Part shown: positions 7,854 through 18,773 of the stretch, piece after piece
Position numbering within the stretch: the stretch's first letter is position 1
Layout of the letters: each line of letters opens with the position of its first letter
Position numbers and translations under genes: made by a program
Notes under the pieces: model-generated
The model's database searches: none
Told to the model about the DNA's origin: nothing
Seen by the model: the letters and a program-made list of their open reading frames with translations, nothing else
Origin: Candidatus Desulfobacillus denitrificans
GTDB lineage: Bacteria > Pseudomonadota > Gammaproteobacteria > Burkholderiales > Rhodocyclaceae
Length of the DNA stretch: 64,000 nucleotides
Direction: 5' to 3'
Assembly (NCBI GenBank): GCA_017347485.1
Contig: AP021857.1
Span: 2,895,390-2,959,389, forward strand

Positions 7854-9839
7854 TCAGGCGAAGCGCACGATCGGCTGATCGACGGCCAGGCTGTCGCCCT
7901 TCTTCGCCAGCACCTCGGCGACGACGCAATCCCGCTCGGCCTTGAGGATGTTCTCCATCTTCATCGCCTCGATCACCGCCAGTTTCTCGCCGGCCTTGAT
8001 TTCCTGTCCCGGCTGCAGGGCAAGATCGCTGAGCAGGCCCGGCATCGGCGAGAGCAGGAACTTCGACAGGTCCGGCTTCGGCTTGTCCGGCATCAGCGCC
8101 AGCAGTTCGGCGGCGCGGCCGGTCATCACCATCATGTCGGCCTGCGTGCCCCAGTGGGTGACGCGATATTTCAGTCCGCGGCGCTCGATCTGCAGGCAAA
8201 CCGGCTCGCCGTCCCAGGTGCCGCGGAAGATCGGTTCGCCCAGGCGCCAGTTCGAGCGCAGTTCGCAGCTTTGGCTGCCGTGGGTGACGAGGTAGCCGCC
8301 GTCGATGGAGGTCAGGGTGAGCGCATATTTTCGCTCGCCCAACAGCACCGTCCACTCGTTGCCGACCTTGCGCCCATGCCCCCGCAACTGCCCGCTGGTG
8401 CCGATGGCGCGGTTGATGTAGCGCCGCCGCGCGAAGGCGGCCACCGCCGCCAGCAGCAGCTGATCGGCGTGCACCAGGCTTTCCGCGCTGAAGCCCCTGG
8501 GGAATTCCTCGGCGATGAAGCCGGTGTTGAACTTGCCCGAACGAAAGCGCGGGTGCTGCATCAGCGCCGCCTGGAAGGAGATGTTAGAGGACACGCCGCG
8601 GATGACGAAGGCGTTGAGGGCGTCGCGCATCTTGGCGATGGCCTGGTCGCGCGTGGCGCCGTGGACGATCAGCTTGGCGATCATCGAGTCGTAGTGCATC
8701 GAGATCTCGCCGCCCTCGTAGACGCCGGTGTCGACGCGCACGCCGTCGGTCTCGGCCGGCGGGATGTAGCGCGTCAGCCGCCCGGTCGACGGCAGGAAAT
8801 TGCGGAACGGGTCCTCGGCGTTGATGCGGCACTCCATGGCCCAGCCGTCGAGCTTGACGTCCTCCTGCGCGAAGGGCAGCTTCTCGCCGGCGGCGACGCG
8901 GATCATCAGCTCGACCAGATCCAGCCCGGTGATGCATTCGGTCACCGGATGCTCGACCTGCAGGCGCGTGTTCATCTCGAGGAAGTAGAACGAGCGGTCC
9001 TTGCCGACGACGAATTCCACCGTGCCGGCCGACTGGTACTTCACCGCCTTGGCCAGTGCCACCGCCTGCTCGCCCATCGCCTTCCTCGTCTTCTCGTCGA
9101 GGAAGGGGCTCGGCGCCTCCTCGATGACCTTCTGGTGGCGGCGCTGGATCGAGCACTCGCGCTCGTTGAGATACACGCAGTTGCCGTGGGCGTCGCCGAT
9201 CAGCTGGATCTCGATGTGGCGCGGCTCCTCGACGAATTTCTCGATGAAGACGCGGTCGTCCCCAAACGCATTTTTGGCCTCGTTGCGGCAGGAGGAGAAG
9301 CCCTCGTGCGCCTCGTTGTCGTTGAAGGCGACGCGCAGGCCCTTGCCGCCGCCGCCGGCGGAAGCCTTGATCATCACGGGGTAGCCGATCTTCCTGGCGA
9401 TCTCGACCGCCTGCTCGGGCGTGCCGATGGCCTCGTTGTAGCCGGGGATGGTGTTGACCCTGGCTTCCAGCGCCAGCTTCTTCGAGGCGATCTTGTCGCC
9501 CATGGCGGCGATGGAATAGTGCTTCGGGCCGATGAAGACGATGCCTTCCTCTTCCAGCCGCTTGGCGAAGGCCTCGTTCTCGGAGAGGAAGCCGTAGCCC
9601 GGATGCACCGCCTGCGCGCCGGTCTGCCTGCAGGCGGCGATGATCCTGTCGGCGACGAGGTAGGATTCCTTCGAGGGTGGCGGGCCGATGCAGACGGCCT
9701 CGTCGGCCAGCTCGACGTGGCGCGAGTCCTTGTCGGCCTCGGAATACACGGCGACGGTCCGGATGCCCATCCTGCGCGCGGTCTTGATGACGCGGCAGGC
9801 GATCTCGCCGCGGTTGGCTATGAGTATTTTCTTGAACAT
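7854..9839 (-). CDS. pccA: propionyl-CoA carboxylase alpha subunit (biotin carboxylase + BCCP)
   Basis: This 661-residue subunit carboxylates its own biotin with ATP and bicarbonate, supplying the beta subunit that makes methylmalonyl-CoA. The biotin carboxylase domain occupies about residues 1-450 (ILIANRGEIACRVIKTARR at the start; SAGGGGKGLRVA ATP-grasp loop; EMNTRLQVEHPVTE). A linker domain follows, and the C-terminal biotinyl domain has the biotin attachment site EAMKMENIL near residue 627. ATG 9839 gives the standard N-terminus. pccB and the mutase are upstream on the same strand, with a repeat-filled 130-base gap to pccB. Confidence 0.92.
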   Translation of the reverse strand: MFKKILIANRGEIACRVIKTARRMGIRTVAVYSEADKDSRHVELADEAVCIGPPPSKESYLVADRIIAACRQTGAQAVHPGYGFLSENEAFAKRLEEEGIVFIGPKHYSIAAMGDKIASKKLALEARVNTIPGYNEAIGTPEQAVEIARKIGYPVMIKASAGGGGKGLRVAFNDNEAHEGFSSCRNEAKNAFGDDRVFIEKFVEEPRHIEIQLIGDAHGNCVYLNERECSIQRRHQKVIEEAPSPFLDEKTRKAMGEQAVALAKAVKYQSAGTVEFVVGKDRSFYFLEMNTRLQVEHPVTECITGLDLVELMIRVAAGEKLPFAQEDVKLDGWAMECRINAEDPFRNFLPSTGRLTRYIPPAETDGVRVDTGVYEGGEISMHYDSMIAKLIVHGATRDQAIAKMRDALNAFVIRGVSSNISFQAALMQHPRFRSGKFNTGFIAEEFPRGFSAESLVHADQLLLAAVAAFARRRYINRAIGTSGQLRGHGRKVGNEWTVLLGERKYALTLTSIDGGYLVTHGSQSCELRSNWRLGEPIFRGTWDGEPVCLQIERRGLKYRVTHWGTQADMMVMTGRAAELLALMPDKPKPDLSKFLLSPMPGLLSDLALQPGQEIKAGEKLAVIEAMKMENILKAERDCVVAEVLAKKGDSLAVDQPIVRFA

Positions 9840-9855
9840 GTTGGAAACCTCTTTC

Positions 9856-9953
9856 AACACAGAGGACACAGAGGTACGGAGAACACGGGGATAACAGAGC
9901 AAGAAAACATCTTCATCTCTGTGCACTCTGTGCCTCTGTGCCCTCTGTGTTGG
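9856..9953. repeat. imperfect long inverted repeat rich in CTCTGTG
   Basis: The pccB-pccA gap holds a left arm made of CACAGAGG units (about 9857-9876) and a right arm of CTCTGTG units (about 9917-9953) that can pair with it. The result is a roughly 95-base interrupted hairpin. Such CTCTGTG-rich intergenic repeats occur in other proteobacteria. It could act as an mRNA stabiliser between pccB and pccA; that is inference. Confidence 0.75.
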
Positions 9954-9969
9954 ATGCGGTTAATTGTTT

Positions 9970-11502
9970 TCACAGCGGAATGTTGCCGTGCTTGCGCCAC
10001 GGGTTTTCCAGTTTCTTGTCCTTGAGCATCGCCAGCGAGCGGCAGATGCGCTTGCGCGTCTCGTGCGGCATGATGACGTCGTCGATGAAGCCGCGGTGGC
10101 CGGCGATGAAGGGGTTGGCGAACTTCTCCTTGTACTCCTTCTCGCGCGCGGCGATCTTGGCGGGGTCGGCCTTCTCCTCGCGGAAGATGATCTCCACCGC
10201 GCCCTTCGGCCCCATCACGGCGATCTCGGCCGAGGGCCAGGCGAAGTTCACGTCGCCGCGCAGGTGCTTCGACGACATCACGTCGTAGGCGCCGCCGTAG
10301 GCCTTGCGCGTGATCACCGTCACCTTCGGCACGGTGCACTCGGCGTAGGCGTAGAGGAGTTTCGCACCGTGTTTGATGATGCCGCCGTATTCCTGCGCCG
10401 TGCCGGGCATGAAGCCGGGCACGTCGACGAAGGTCACCACCGGGATGTTGAAGGCGTCGCAGAAGCGCACGAAGCGCGCGCCCTTGATCGAGCTCTTGAT
10501 GTCGAGGCAGCCGGCCAGCACCAGCGGCTGGTTGGCGACGATGCCCACCGTTTGCCCGGCCATGCGGCCGAAGCCGATCACGATGTTCTTGGCGTAGTCC
10601 GGCTGCAACTCGAAGAAGTCGCCCTCGTCCACCGTCTTGATGATCAGCTCCTTGATGTCGTAGGGCTTGTTCGGGTTGTCCGGCACCAGGGTGTCGAGCG
10701 ACATCTCGATGCGCTCGGAGGGGTCCTCGGTCGGCACCACCGGCGGCTTCTCGCGGTTGTTGGAGGGCAGGAAGGAAACCAGGCGGCGCAGCATCATCAG
10801 CGCCTCGACGTCGTTCTCGAAGGCGAGGTCGGCGACGCCGGACTTGGTGTTGTGCGTCACCGCGCCGCCGAGCTCCTCGGCGGTGACCTCCTCGTGCGTC
10901 ACCGTCTTCACCACTTCCGGGCCGGTGACGAACATGTAGGAGGAGTCCTTCACCATGAAGATGAAGTCGGTCATCGCCGGGCTGTACACCGCGCCGCCGG
11001 CGCAGGGGCCCATGATCATGGAGATCTGCGGCACCACGCCGGAGGCCAGCACGTTCTTCTGGAACACGTCGGCGTAGCCGCCGAGCGAGGCGACGCCCTC
11101 CTGGATGCGCGCGCCGCCGGAGTCGTTTAGCCCGATCACCGGCGCGCCGGCCTTCATGGCGTGGTCCATCACCTTGCAGATCTTCTCGGCGTGCGCTTCC
11201 GAGAGCGCGCCGCCGAAGACGGTGAAGTCCTGGCTGAAGATGAAGACGAGCCGCCCGTTGATGGTGCCGTAGCCGGTCACCACGCCGTCGCCCGGCACGG
11301 TCTGCCTCTCCATGCCGAAGTCGGTGCAGCGGTGCTCCTTGAACATGTCCCATTCCTCGAAGGAATCGGGATCGAGCAGCAGCTCGATGCGCTCGCGCGC
11401 GGTGAGCTTGCCCTTGCCGTGCTGCGCGTCGATGCGCTTCTGGCCGCCGCCGAGGCGGGCCGCGGCGCGCTTCTCGTCGAGTTGTCGGATGATGTCGTGC
11501 AT
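9970..11502 (-). CDS. pccB: propionyl-CoA carboxylase beta subunit
   Basis: This 510-residue carboxyltransferase moves CO2 from biotin to propionyl-CoA. The paired crotonase-like domains are intact: [14 protein letters not shown] near residue 128, [13 protein letters not shown] near residue 166, and [11 protein letters not shown] and [18 protein letters not shown] in the C-terminal half. Its length is usual for PccB. It lies between the mutase gene and pccA on the same strand. Acetyl-CoA carboxylase activity cannot be excluded, but the mutase next to it favours propionyl-CoA. Confidence 0.92.
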   Translation of the reverse strand: MHDIIRQLDEKRAAARLGGGQKRIDAQHGKGKLTARERIELLLDPDSFEEWDMFKEHRCTDFGMERQTVPGDGVVTGYGTINGRLVFIFSQDFTVFGGALSEAHAEKICKVMDHAMKAGAPVIGLNDSGGARIQEGVASLGGYADVFQKNVLASGVVPQISMIMGPCAGGAVYSPAMTDFIFMVKDSSYMFVTGPEVVKTVTHEEVTAEELGGAVTHNTKSGVADLAFENDVEALMMLRRLVSFLPSNNREKPPVVPTEDPSERIEMSLDTLVPDNPNKPYDIKELIIKTVDEGDFFELQPDYAKNIVIGFGRMAGQTVGIVANQPLVLAGCLDIKSSIKGARFVRFCDAFNIPVVTFVDVPGFMPGTAQEYGGIIKHGAKLLYAYAECTVPKVTVITRKAYGGAYDVMSSKHLRGDVNFAWPSAEIAVMGPKGAVEIIFREEKADPAKIAAREKEYKEKFANPFIAGHRGFIDDVIMPHETRKRICRSLAMLKDKKLENPWRKHGNIPL

Positions 11503-11550
11503 GGAGCCTCCGCTCTTTGCTGGTTCGATGACCGATGACGCTTGCCCGGC

Positions 11551-11571
11551 GCCGTCCTGCCGGGACTGACT
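11551..11571 (+). repeat. recurring spaced word, copy 4 (intergenic)
   Basis: GCCGT, eight bases, GACTGACT, then TTTT, in the 72-base gap between the mutase and pccB. This is the only intergenic copy, so protein coding does not explain it here. Confidence 0.8.
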
Positions 11572-11574
11572 TTT

Positions 11575-13734
<2,160 letters not shown>

Positions 13735-13803
13735 GGCGTGACCTTTCTCATCTGAGCCGGTTTGGCAGGATAGTCCCGGCGCGGACGGGAAGACAGTCCG
13801 GGC

Positions 13804-13845
13804 TTGACATCCCATGTTCAGCATAATACTGTATCCATAATTATG
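13804..13845 (+). promoter_or_regulatory. putative promoter and operator for the GntR/malonate operon
   Basis: TTGACA at 13804-13809 and TACTGT at 13827-13832 are 17 bases apart, a good sigma-70 arrangement upstream of the GntR gene. The perfect palindrome CATAATTATG (13836-13845) overlaps the expected transcription start and is a plausible binding site for the GntR protein itself. This is sequence inference only. Confidence 0.5.
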
Positions 13846-13883
13846 AATGCAATAGTCGCAAAGACAATCGCCGGGACGACAAA

Positions 13884-14597
13884 TTGAGCCCGACCAGCAT
13901 CGCCCAGCCGGCCCTGTATCAGGAAGTCGCCGAGCGCCTGCGCCAGCGCATCTTCGCGCACGAGTTGCAGCCGGGCGCCTGGGTCGACGAGCAGGCCCTG
14001 GCCGAGCAGTACGGCATCAGCCGCACGCCCTTGCGCGAGGCGCTCAAGGTGCTGGCCTCCGAAGGCCTGGTGACGCTGAAGCCGCGGCGCGGCTGCTATG
14101 TCACGGAACTCGCCGAGCGCGACCTCGACGACATCTTCCCGCTGATGGCCCTGCTCGAGGGGCGCTGCGCCTTCGAGGCGACGCAGAAGGCGAGTCCCGC
14201 CGACCTGAAGCGGCTGGAAGCGCTGCACGACAAGCTGGAACGCCAGGCCGCGAAGGGCGACATCAACGGCTTCTTCGAGGTGAACCACGAATTCCACCAG
14301 GCGCTGCAGGAGCTCTCCGGCAACCGCTGGCTGAAGCAGGTCATCGACGACCTGCGCAAGGTGCTGAAGCTCACCCGGCGCGACTCGCTGCGCCTGGAAG
14401 GGCGGCTCAAGCAGTCGCTGGAAGAACATCGCCACATCCTCGCCGCCATCCGCGAGCGCGACGCCGCCAGCGCCGAGGCGCTGATGCACGCGCACCTGCT
14501 CTCGGGGCGCGCCGCACTGGCGAAGATGCATGCCGCCGCCCTCTCCCCCAGCCCCTCTCCCGCAAGCGGGAGAGGGGAGCGCATTGGCCATGCCTGA
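13884..14597 (+). CDS. GntR-family regulator (FCD type), MatR-like
   Basis: This 237-residue regulator has an N-terminal winged helix-turn-helix ([19 protein letters not shown] near residue 40) and an all-helical FCD effector domain ([12 protein letters not shown] near residue 133). It heads a malonate operon as MatR does in Rhizobium matABC, so a malonate-type ligand is likely. The start is TTG at 13884, ahead of the conserved region, with only a weak ribosome-binding site. The last 18 residues ([12 protein letters not shown]) are encoded by a palindromic repeat and are unlikely to belong to the ancestral fold. Its end overlaps the next gene by eight bases. Confidence 0.85.
   Translation: MSPTSIAQPALYQEVAERLRQRIFAHELQPGAWVDEQALAEQYGISRTPLREALKVLASEGLVTLKPRRGCYVTELAERDLDDIFPLMALLEGRCAFEATQKASPADLKRLEALHDKLERQAAKGDINGFFEVNHEFHQALQELSGNRWLKQVIDDLRKVLKLTRRDSLRLEGRLKQSLEEHRHILAAIRERDAASAEALMHAHLLSGRAALAKMHAAALSPSPSPASGRGERIGHA
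14552..14577. repeat. perfect palindromic repeat at the end of the GntR gene
   Basis: A perfect 12-bp stem (CCCCTCTCCCGC / GCGGGAGAGGGG) with an AA loop lies inside the 3' end of the GntR gene and ends 13 bases before the next start. It resembles the dispersed CCCTCTCCC palindromes of many GC-rich proteobacteria. It contributes the C-terminal tail of the regulator and could limit translation or stabilise the mRNA of the downstream genes. Confidence 0.75.
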
Positions 14598-15375
14598 AGA
14601 AATCCTCGTCCACCGCGACGGCGTCGTCGCCACCGTCACGCTCAACAACCCGGCCAAGCTGAATGCCGTCAACGCCTCGATGTGGCGGCGCCTGCGCGTC
14701 GTCATGGAAGCGCTTTCCGCCGACGACAGCCTGCGCTGCGTCGTGCTGCGCGGGGCGGGCGAAGCGGCCTTCGCCGCCGGCGGCGACCTCGAGGAATTCC
14801 TCACCCTGCGCGACACGCTGGAGCGGGCCCTGGTCTACCACGAGGAATGGGTGGCGCAGGCGCTGAATGCCGTGCGCGATTGCCTGCATCCGACCGTCGC
14901 CCTGATCCACGGCGCCTGCATCGGCGGCGGGCTGGAGATCGCCGGCCAGTGCGACCTGCGCATCTGCGGCCGCTCGGCGCGCTTCGGCGCGCCGATCAAC
15001 AGGCTCGGCTTTTCGATGGCGCCGGGCGAACTCACCGGCCTGCTGGCGCTGGCCGGCCCGGCCGTCGCGCTGGAGATCCTGCTCGAAGGCCGCATCCTCG
15101 ATGCCGAGGAAGCCTGCGCGAAAGGCCTGGTCACCCGTGTCGTCGACGACGAGCAGGTGGCGGAGGAGGCGTATGCCGCCGCCCGCCGCATCGCCGCCGG
15201 CGCGCCGCTCGCCGCGCGCATGCACAAGAAGCTGGTGCGCCGCCTCACCGCCGTGCCGCAGGGACTGACTTTGGAGGAACTCAAGGCCAGCTTCGCCTTC
15301 CTCGACAGCGAGGATTATCGCGAGGGCCTCTCGGCCTTCCTGGAAAAGCGCGCCCCGCTGTTCCACGGCAAATAG
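14590..15375 (+). CDS. enoyl-CoA hydratase/isomerase family protein
   Basis: This 261-residue crotonase-fold protein acts on an acyl-CoA thioester. The oxyanion-hole segments are visible: AAGGDLEEF near residue 61 and GACIGGGLEIAGQCDL near residue 108. The second catalytic glutamate, usually in a PE motif after FG, appears replaced (GAPINRLGF near residue 138), so plain hydratase activity is uncertain. It is the first enzyme gene after the GntR regulator and ends eight bases before malonyl-CoA decarboxylase. Its part in malonate use is unknown. It carries copy 5 of the recurring word near its 3' end. Confidence 0.8.
   Translation: MPEEILVHRDGVVATVTLNNPAKLNAVNASMWRRLRVVMEALSADDSLRCVVLRGAGEAAFAAGGDLEEFLTLRDTLERALVYHEEWVAQALNAVRDCLHPTVALIHGACIGGGLEIAGQCDLRICGRSARFGAPINRLGFSMAPGELTGLLALAGPAVALEILLEGRILDAEEACAKGLVTRVVDDEQVAEEAYAAARRIAAGAPLAARMHKKLVRRLTAVPQGLTLEELKASFAFLDSEDYREGLSAFLEKRAPLFHGK
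15250..15270 (+). repeat. recurring spaced word, copy 5
   Basis: GCCGT, eight bases, GACTGACT, then TTG, in the sense strand of the enoyl-CoA hydratase relative (AVPQGLTL). Confidence 0.75.
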
Positions 15376-15383
15376 GAGGCGGC

Positions 15384-16685
15384 ATGGAAGGCATTCTCAG
15401 GCGCGTCAAATCCCTGGTCGGCGGCAAGCCCGGGCGCCAGCCCATGTCGCCGAAGCTGCTGGCACAGTTGCGCCGGCAGTTGCAGGAGTGCGCCGCCGGC
15501 ACCGGCGGCGAGGTCGCCGCACGCGGCCGGGCGGCGAAGCTGGGCGAGACCTACCTCGGCCTCGACGACGCCGGCCGCCACGAGTTCCTGCGGCGCATCG
15601 CCCTCGACTTCGGGCCCGATCCGGTGAAGGTCGATGCCGCGCACCGTGCCTATCAGGCCGCGGCCGGCACGCCCGGCCAGTGGGACGCCGAGGCGGACCT
15701 GCGCGCCGCGCTGCGCTCCTCGCGCATCCGCATCCTGACCCAGTTCAACGCCCTGCCGCAGGGCGTGAAGTTCCTCGTCGACCTGCGCGCCGACCTGCTG
15801 CGCTTCCTGGAAAAGGACGAGGAGCTGGCGGTGCTCGATCGCGAGCTGGAGTCGCGCCTGACCGCCTGGTTCGACGTCGGCTTCCTCGAATTGAGCCGCA
15901 TCACCTGGAACTCCCCCGCTTCGCTGCTGGAGAAGCTCATCCAGTACGAGGCGGTGCACGAAATCCGCTCCTGGAGCGACCTGCGCAACCGGCTCGGTTC
16001 CGACCGCCGCCTGTACGCCTTCTTCCATCCGCGCATGCCGGCCGAGCCGTTGATCTTCGTCGAGGTGGCGCTGACCAGGGAACTCTCCGGCAACATCCAG
16101 GCGCTGCTCGACGAGCATGCCCCGGTGCTCGAGACCGAGCGCGCCGACACGGCGATCTTCTACTCGATCTCCAACACCCAGGCCGGTCTGCGCGGCGTCA
16201 CCTTCGGCAACTTCCTGCTGAAGCGCGTCATCGACGACCTGAAGCGCGACTTCCCGCAGCTGAAGACCTTCGCCACGCTGTCGCCGCTGCCGCAGTTCTG
16301 CGTCTGGCTGAAGCGCACGCCGGAAGCGCTCGCCGGCCTCGGCCTGACGCTGGCGCAGCTGCAGTCGGGCGAGTGGGCGCAGGACAAGGCCCTGGCGCGG
16401 CGCGTGCGCGATCCGCTCGAGGCACTCGCCGCCCGCTACCTCTACACCGTCCGCCAGAACGGCCGTCCCTTCGATCCGGTGGCGCGCTTCCACCTCGGCA
16501 ACGGCGCCCGCATCGAGCGCATCAATTTCCTGGCGGACAGTTCGTCCAAGGGTTTCCGGCAGTCCTGCGGCCTGATGGTGAACTACCTCTACGATCCCGA
16601 AGAGATCGAGCAGAACGTGGAAGCCTTCGTCGGCGAGGATCGCATCGCCGCCACGGCCGCCATCCGCCGGCTGGCCAAGGCATGA
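15384..16685 (+). CDS. matA: malonyl-CoA decarboxylase
   Basis: This 433-residue cytoplasmic enzyme converts malonyl-CoA to acetyl-CoA and CO2. Recognisable family segments are VEVALTRELSGNIQ near residue 225, SISNTQAGLRGVTFGNFL near residue 263, LKTFATLSPLPQF near residue 294 and ARFHLGNGARIERINF near residue 368, ending with LMVNYLYD. An ideal AGGAGG site precedes ATG 15384. It overlaps matB by four bases, which implies translational coupling. The pair allows growth on malonate via malonyl-CoA to acetyl-CoA. Confidence 0.93.
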   Translation: MEGILRRVKSLVGGKPGRQPMSPKLLAQLRRQLQECAAGTGGEVAARGRAAKLGETYLGLDDAGRHEFLRRIALDFGPDPVKVDAAHRAYQAAAGTPGQWDAEADLRAALRSSRIRILTQFNALPQGVKFLVDLRADLLRFLEKDEELAVLDRELESRLTAWFDVGFLELSRITWNSPASLLEKLIQYEAVHEIRSWSDLRNRLGSDRRLYAFFHPRMPAEPLIFVEVALTRELSGNIQALLDEHAPVLETERADTAIFYSISNTQAGLRGVTFGNFLLKRVIDDLKRDFPQLKTFATLSPLPQFCVWLKRTPEALAGLGLTLAQLQSGEWAQDKALARRVRDPLEALAARYLYTVRQNGRPFDPVARFHLGNGARIERINFLADSSSKGFRQSCGLMVNYLYDPEEIEQNVEAFVGEDRIAATAAIRRLAKA

Positions 16686-18184
16686 ACCTCTACGACCTGC
16701 TTGCCTCGCGCTTCCCGGCCGAGGGCGAGGCGCCTTGCCTGATCCTGCCCGATGGCCGGCGCCTGAGCTACGCCGAACTGGAAAGTCAGTCCGCGCGCTA
16801 CGGCGCCCTGCTCGCCGAGGCCGGCCTCAAGCCGGGCGACCGCGTCGCCGCCCAGGTGGAGAAATCCGCCGAGGCGCTGCTGCTCTACCTGGGCTGCCTG
16901 CGCGCCGGCTGCGTCTTCCTGCCGCTGAATCCCGCCTACACGCGCGGGGAGGTGGCCTACTTCCTCGACGATGCCCGGCCCGGCCTGTTCGTCTGCACGC
17001 CCGAGCGGCTGGAGGAGGCGCAGGAGCTGGCCTGGGCCTGCCGTCTGCCGCGGGTGCATGACCTCGGCGCACGCGGCGAGGGCAGCCTGGCCGCCGCCGC
17101 GGCGCAGATGCCGGCGCGCTTCGCCACCGTCGAGCGCGCCGACGGCGACCTGGCTTCGATCGTCTACACCTCCGGCACCACCGGCCGCTCGAAGGGGGCG
17201 ATGCTGACCCACCGCAACCTGGCCGCCAACGCGCTGGTGCTTCACAAATACTGGGGCTTCCGCCCCGGCGACGTGCTGCTGCACATGCTGCCGACCTTCC
17301 ATGTGCACGGCCTCTTCGTCGCCACGCACTGCGCGCTGCTCAACGGCAGCCCGATGCTGTTCGAGCCGAAGTTCGACGCGGCGCGCGCGCTGCGCCTGAT
17401 GCAGGCGGCGACGGTGTTCATGGGCGTACCGACCTATTACACGCGGCTGCTGCAGGAGAGGGGGCTGACGCGGGAAGCCGTCGCCCACATGCGCCTGTTC
17501 ATTTCCGGCTCGGCGCCGCTCCTGCCGGAGACCTTCGCCGAGTTCCGCGAACGCACCGGCCAGAGCATTCTCGAACGCTACGGCATGACCGAGGGCGGCA
17601 TGTTCACCTCCAATCCGCTCGAGGGCGAGCGGCGCGGCGGCACGGTCGGCTTCCCCCTGCCGGGCACCGAGGTGCGCGTGGTCGACGATTCGGACAGGCC
17701 GCTCCCCGCCGGCGAGATCGGCCACATCCAGGTGCGCGGCGAGAATGTCTTCGCCGGCTACTGGCGGATGCCGGAGAAGACGCGGGAGGAATTCACGCCG
17801 GAGGGGTACTTTCGCACCGGCGACCTGGGCCGCTTCGACGCCGACGGCTACCTGGCCATCATCGGCCGCGACAAGGACCTCATCATCACCGGCGGGCTGA
17901 ACGTCTACCCGAAGGAGATCGAGGAGGCCATCGACGCCCTGCCCGGCGTGGCGGAATCCGCCGTGATCGGCCTGCCGCATTCGGACTTCGGCGAGGCGGT
18001 GACCGCCGTGGTGGTGCGTGGCAAGGCAAGCGCGACGACCTCGGGGGAGGCGATCATCGCCGAACTGAAGGGCCGCCTCGCCGGCTTCAAGGTGCCGAAA
18101 GCCGTGCTTTTCGTCGATGAACTGCCCCGCAACGCCATGGGCAAGGTGCAAAAGAACCTGCTGCGTCAACGTTTTTCCGCCTGA
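16682..18184 (+). CDS. matB: malonyl-CoA synthetase
   Basis: This 500-residue adenylate-forming enzyme should ligate malonate to CoA with ATP. The AMP-binding loop YTSGTTGRSKGAM is near residue 161, ERYGMTEGG near residue 298, FRTGDLGRFDADGYL near residue 379 and the C-terminal catalytic lysine in RNAMGKVQKN near residue 487. Its position directly after matA, with a four-base overlap, distinguishes it from general fatty acyl-CoA ligases. Copy 12 of the recurring word lies antisense in it. Confidence 0.9.
   Translation: MNLYDLLASRFPAEGEAPCLILPDGRRLSYAELESQSARYGALLAEAGLKPGDRVAAQVEKSAEALLLYLGCLRAGCVFLPLNPAYTRGEVAYFLDDARPGLFVCTPERLEEAQELAWACRLPRVHDLGARGEGSLAAAAAQMPARFATVERADGDLASIVYTSGTTGRSKGAMLTHRNLAANALVLHKYWGFRPGDVLLHMLPTFHVHGLFVATHCALLNGSPMLFEPKFDAARALRLMQAATVFMGVPTYYTRLLQERGLTREAVAHMRLFISGSAPLLPETFAEFRERTGQSILERYGMTEGGMFTSNPLEGERRGGTVGFPLPGTEVRVVDDSDRPLPAGEIGHIQVRGENVFAGYWRMPEKTREEFTPEGYFRTGDLGRFDADGYLAIIGRDKDLIITGGLNVYPKEIEEAIDALPGVAESAVIGLPHSDFGEAVTAVVVRGKASATTSGEAIIAELKGRLAGFKVPKAVLFVDELPRNAMGKVQKNLLRQRFSA
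16784..16804 (-). repeat. recurring spaced word, copy 12
   Basis: On the minus strand: GCCGT, eight bases, GACTGACT, then TTCC. It lies antisense to matB, so the encoded protein does not explain it. Confidence 0.75.
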
Positions 18185-18190
18185 GACGTT

Positions 18191-18213
18191 TGATTTACAT
18201 ATAAAATAAATCA
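18191..18213. promoter_or_regulatory. AT-rich inverted repeat upstream of the dsrE-like gene
   Basis: TGATTTA and TAAATCA form perfect 7-bp arms around nine AT-rich bases, in the 106-base matB-dsrE gap. The right arm read in reverse gives GATTTATTT, one base from the GATGTATTT core of the boxes beside nsrR. It may be an operator for the DsrE-like gene, possibly for NsrR. Confidence 0.4.
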
Positions 18214-18290
18214 TTCCCGCCCGTCCGTGCCGGGCGTATCGTTGCCGTAACGCGCCGGCGAGCGCGATTATCAGACTCGAGGAGACGAAC

Positions 18291-18773
18291 ATGCGCCATG
18301 CCAACCCCGGAAAGCTGGACCATCCCTGGAAACACAAGGCCAAGGTGCTGCTGGCCTTCGTCGCGCTATGCCTGGCCGCGGCCTTCTCCGGCATCGGTTT
18401 CGCAGCCGAACAGGGCAAACCGGTGAAGGTCGTCTATCACATCAACGAAGGCCTTGATCAGGCCAGCAACGGCCTGCGCAACATCCGCAACCACCTGAGC
18501 GCCGATCCGACGGCGAAGATCGTCGTCGTCACCCATGCCGGCGGCATCAATTTCCTGCTCGAAGGTGCCAAGGACAAGAACGGCAATCCCTACGACGCGG
18601 CGGTGGACGACCTGTCCATGAAGGGCGTCGAGTTCCGCGTCTGCAATTTCACGCTGCAGAGCCGCAACATCGACAAGGGCAAGGTGCACCCCGAGGCGAA
18701 GATCGTGCCCTCGGGCGTGGCCGAAGTGAGCCGCCTGCAGGCGCAGGAAGGCTACGCCTACCTGAAGCCCTAG
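18291..18773 (+). CDS. exported DsrE/DsrF-like protein
   Basis: This 160-residue protein has an N-terminal signal peptide (hydrophobic core near residues 18-34, cleavage likely after GFAA) and a DsrE/F-type fold: VKVVYHINEG near residue 45, KIVVVTHAGGINFLL near residue 76 and one cysteine in FRVCNFTL near residue 118. Relatives are annotated as sulfur-oxidation or sulfur-carrier proteins, but a single cysteine in an exported form does not establish that role. A GAGGAG site precedes the ATG. It ends four bases inside the convergent nsrR gene. Confidence 0.8.
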   Translation: MRHANPGKLDHPWKHKAKVLLAFVALCLAAAFSGIGFAAEQGKPVKVVYHINEGLDQASNGLRNIRNHLSADPTAKIVVVTHAGGINFLLEGAKDKNGNPYDAAVDDLSMKGVEFRVCNFTLQSRNIDKGKVHPEAKIVPSGVAEVSRLQAQEGYAYLKP

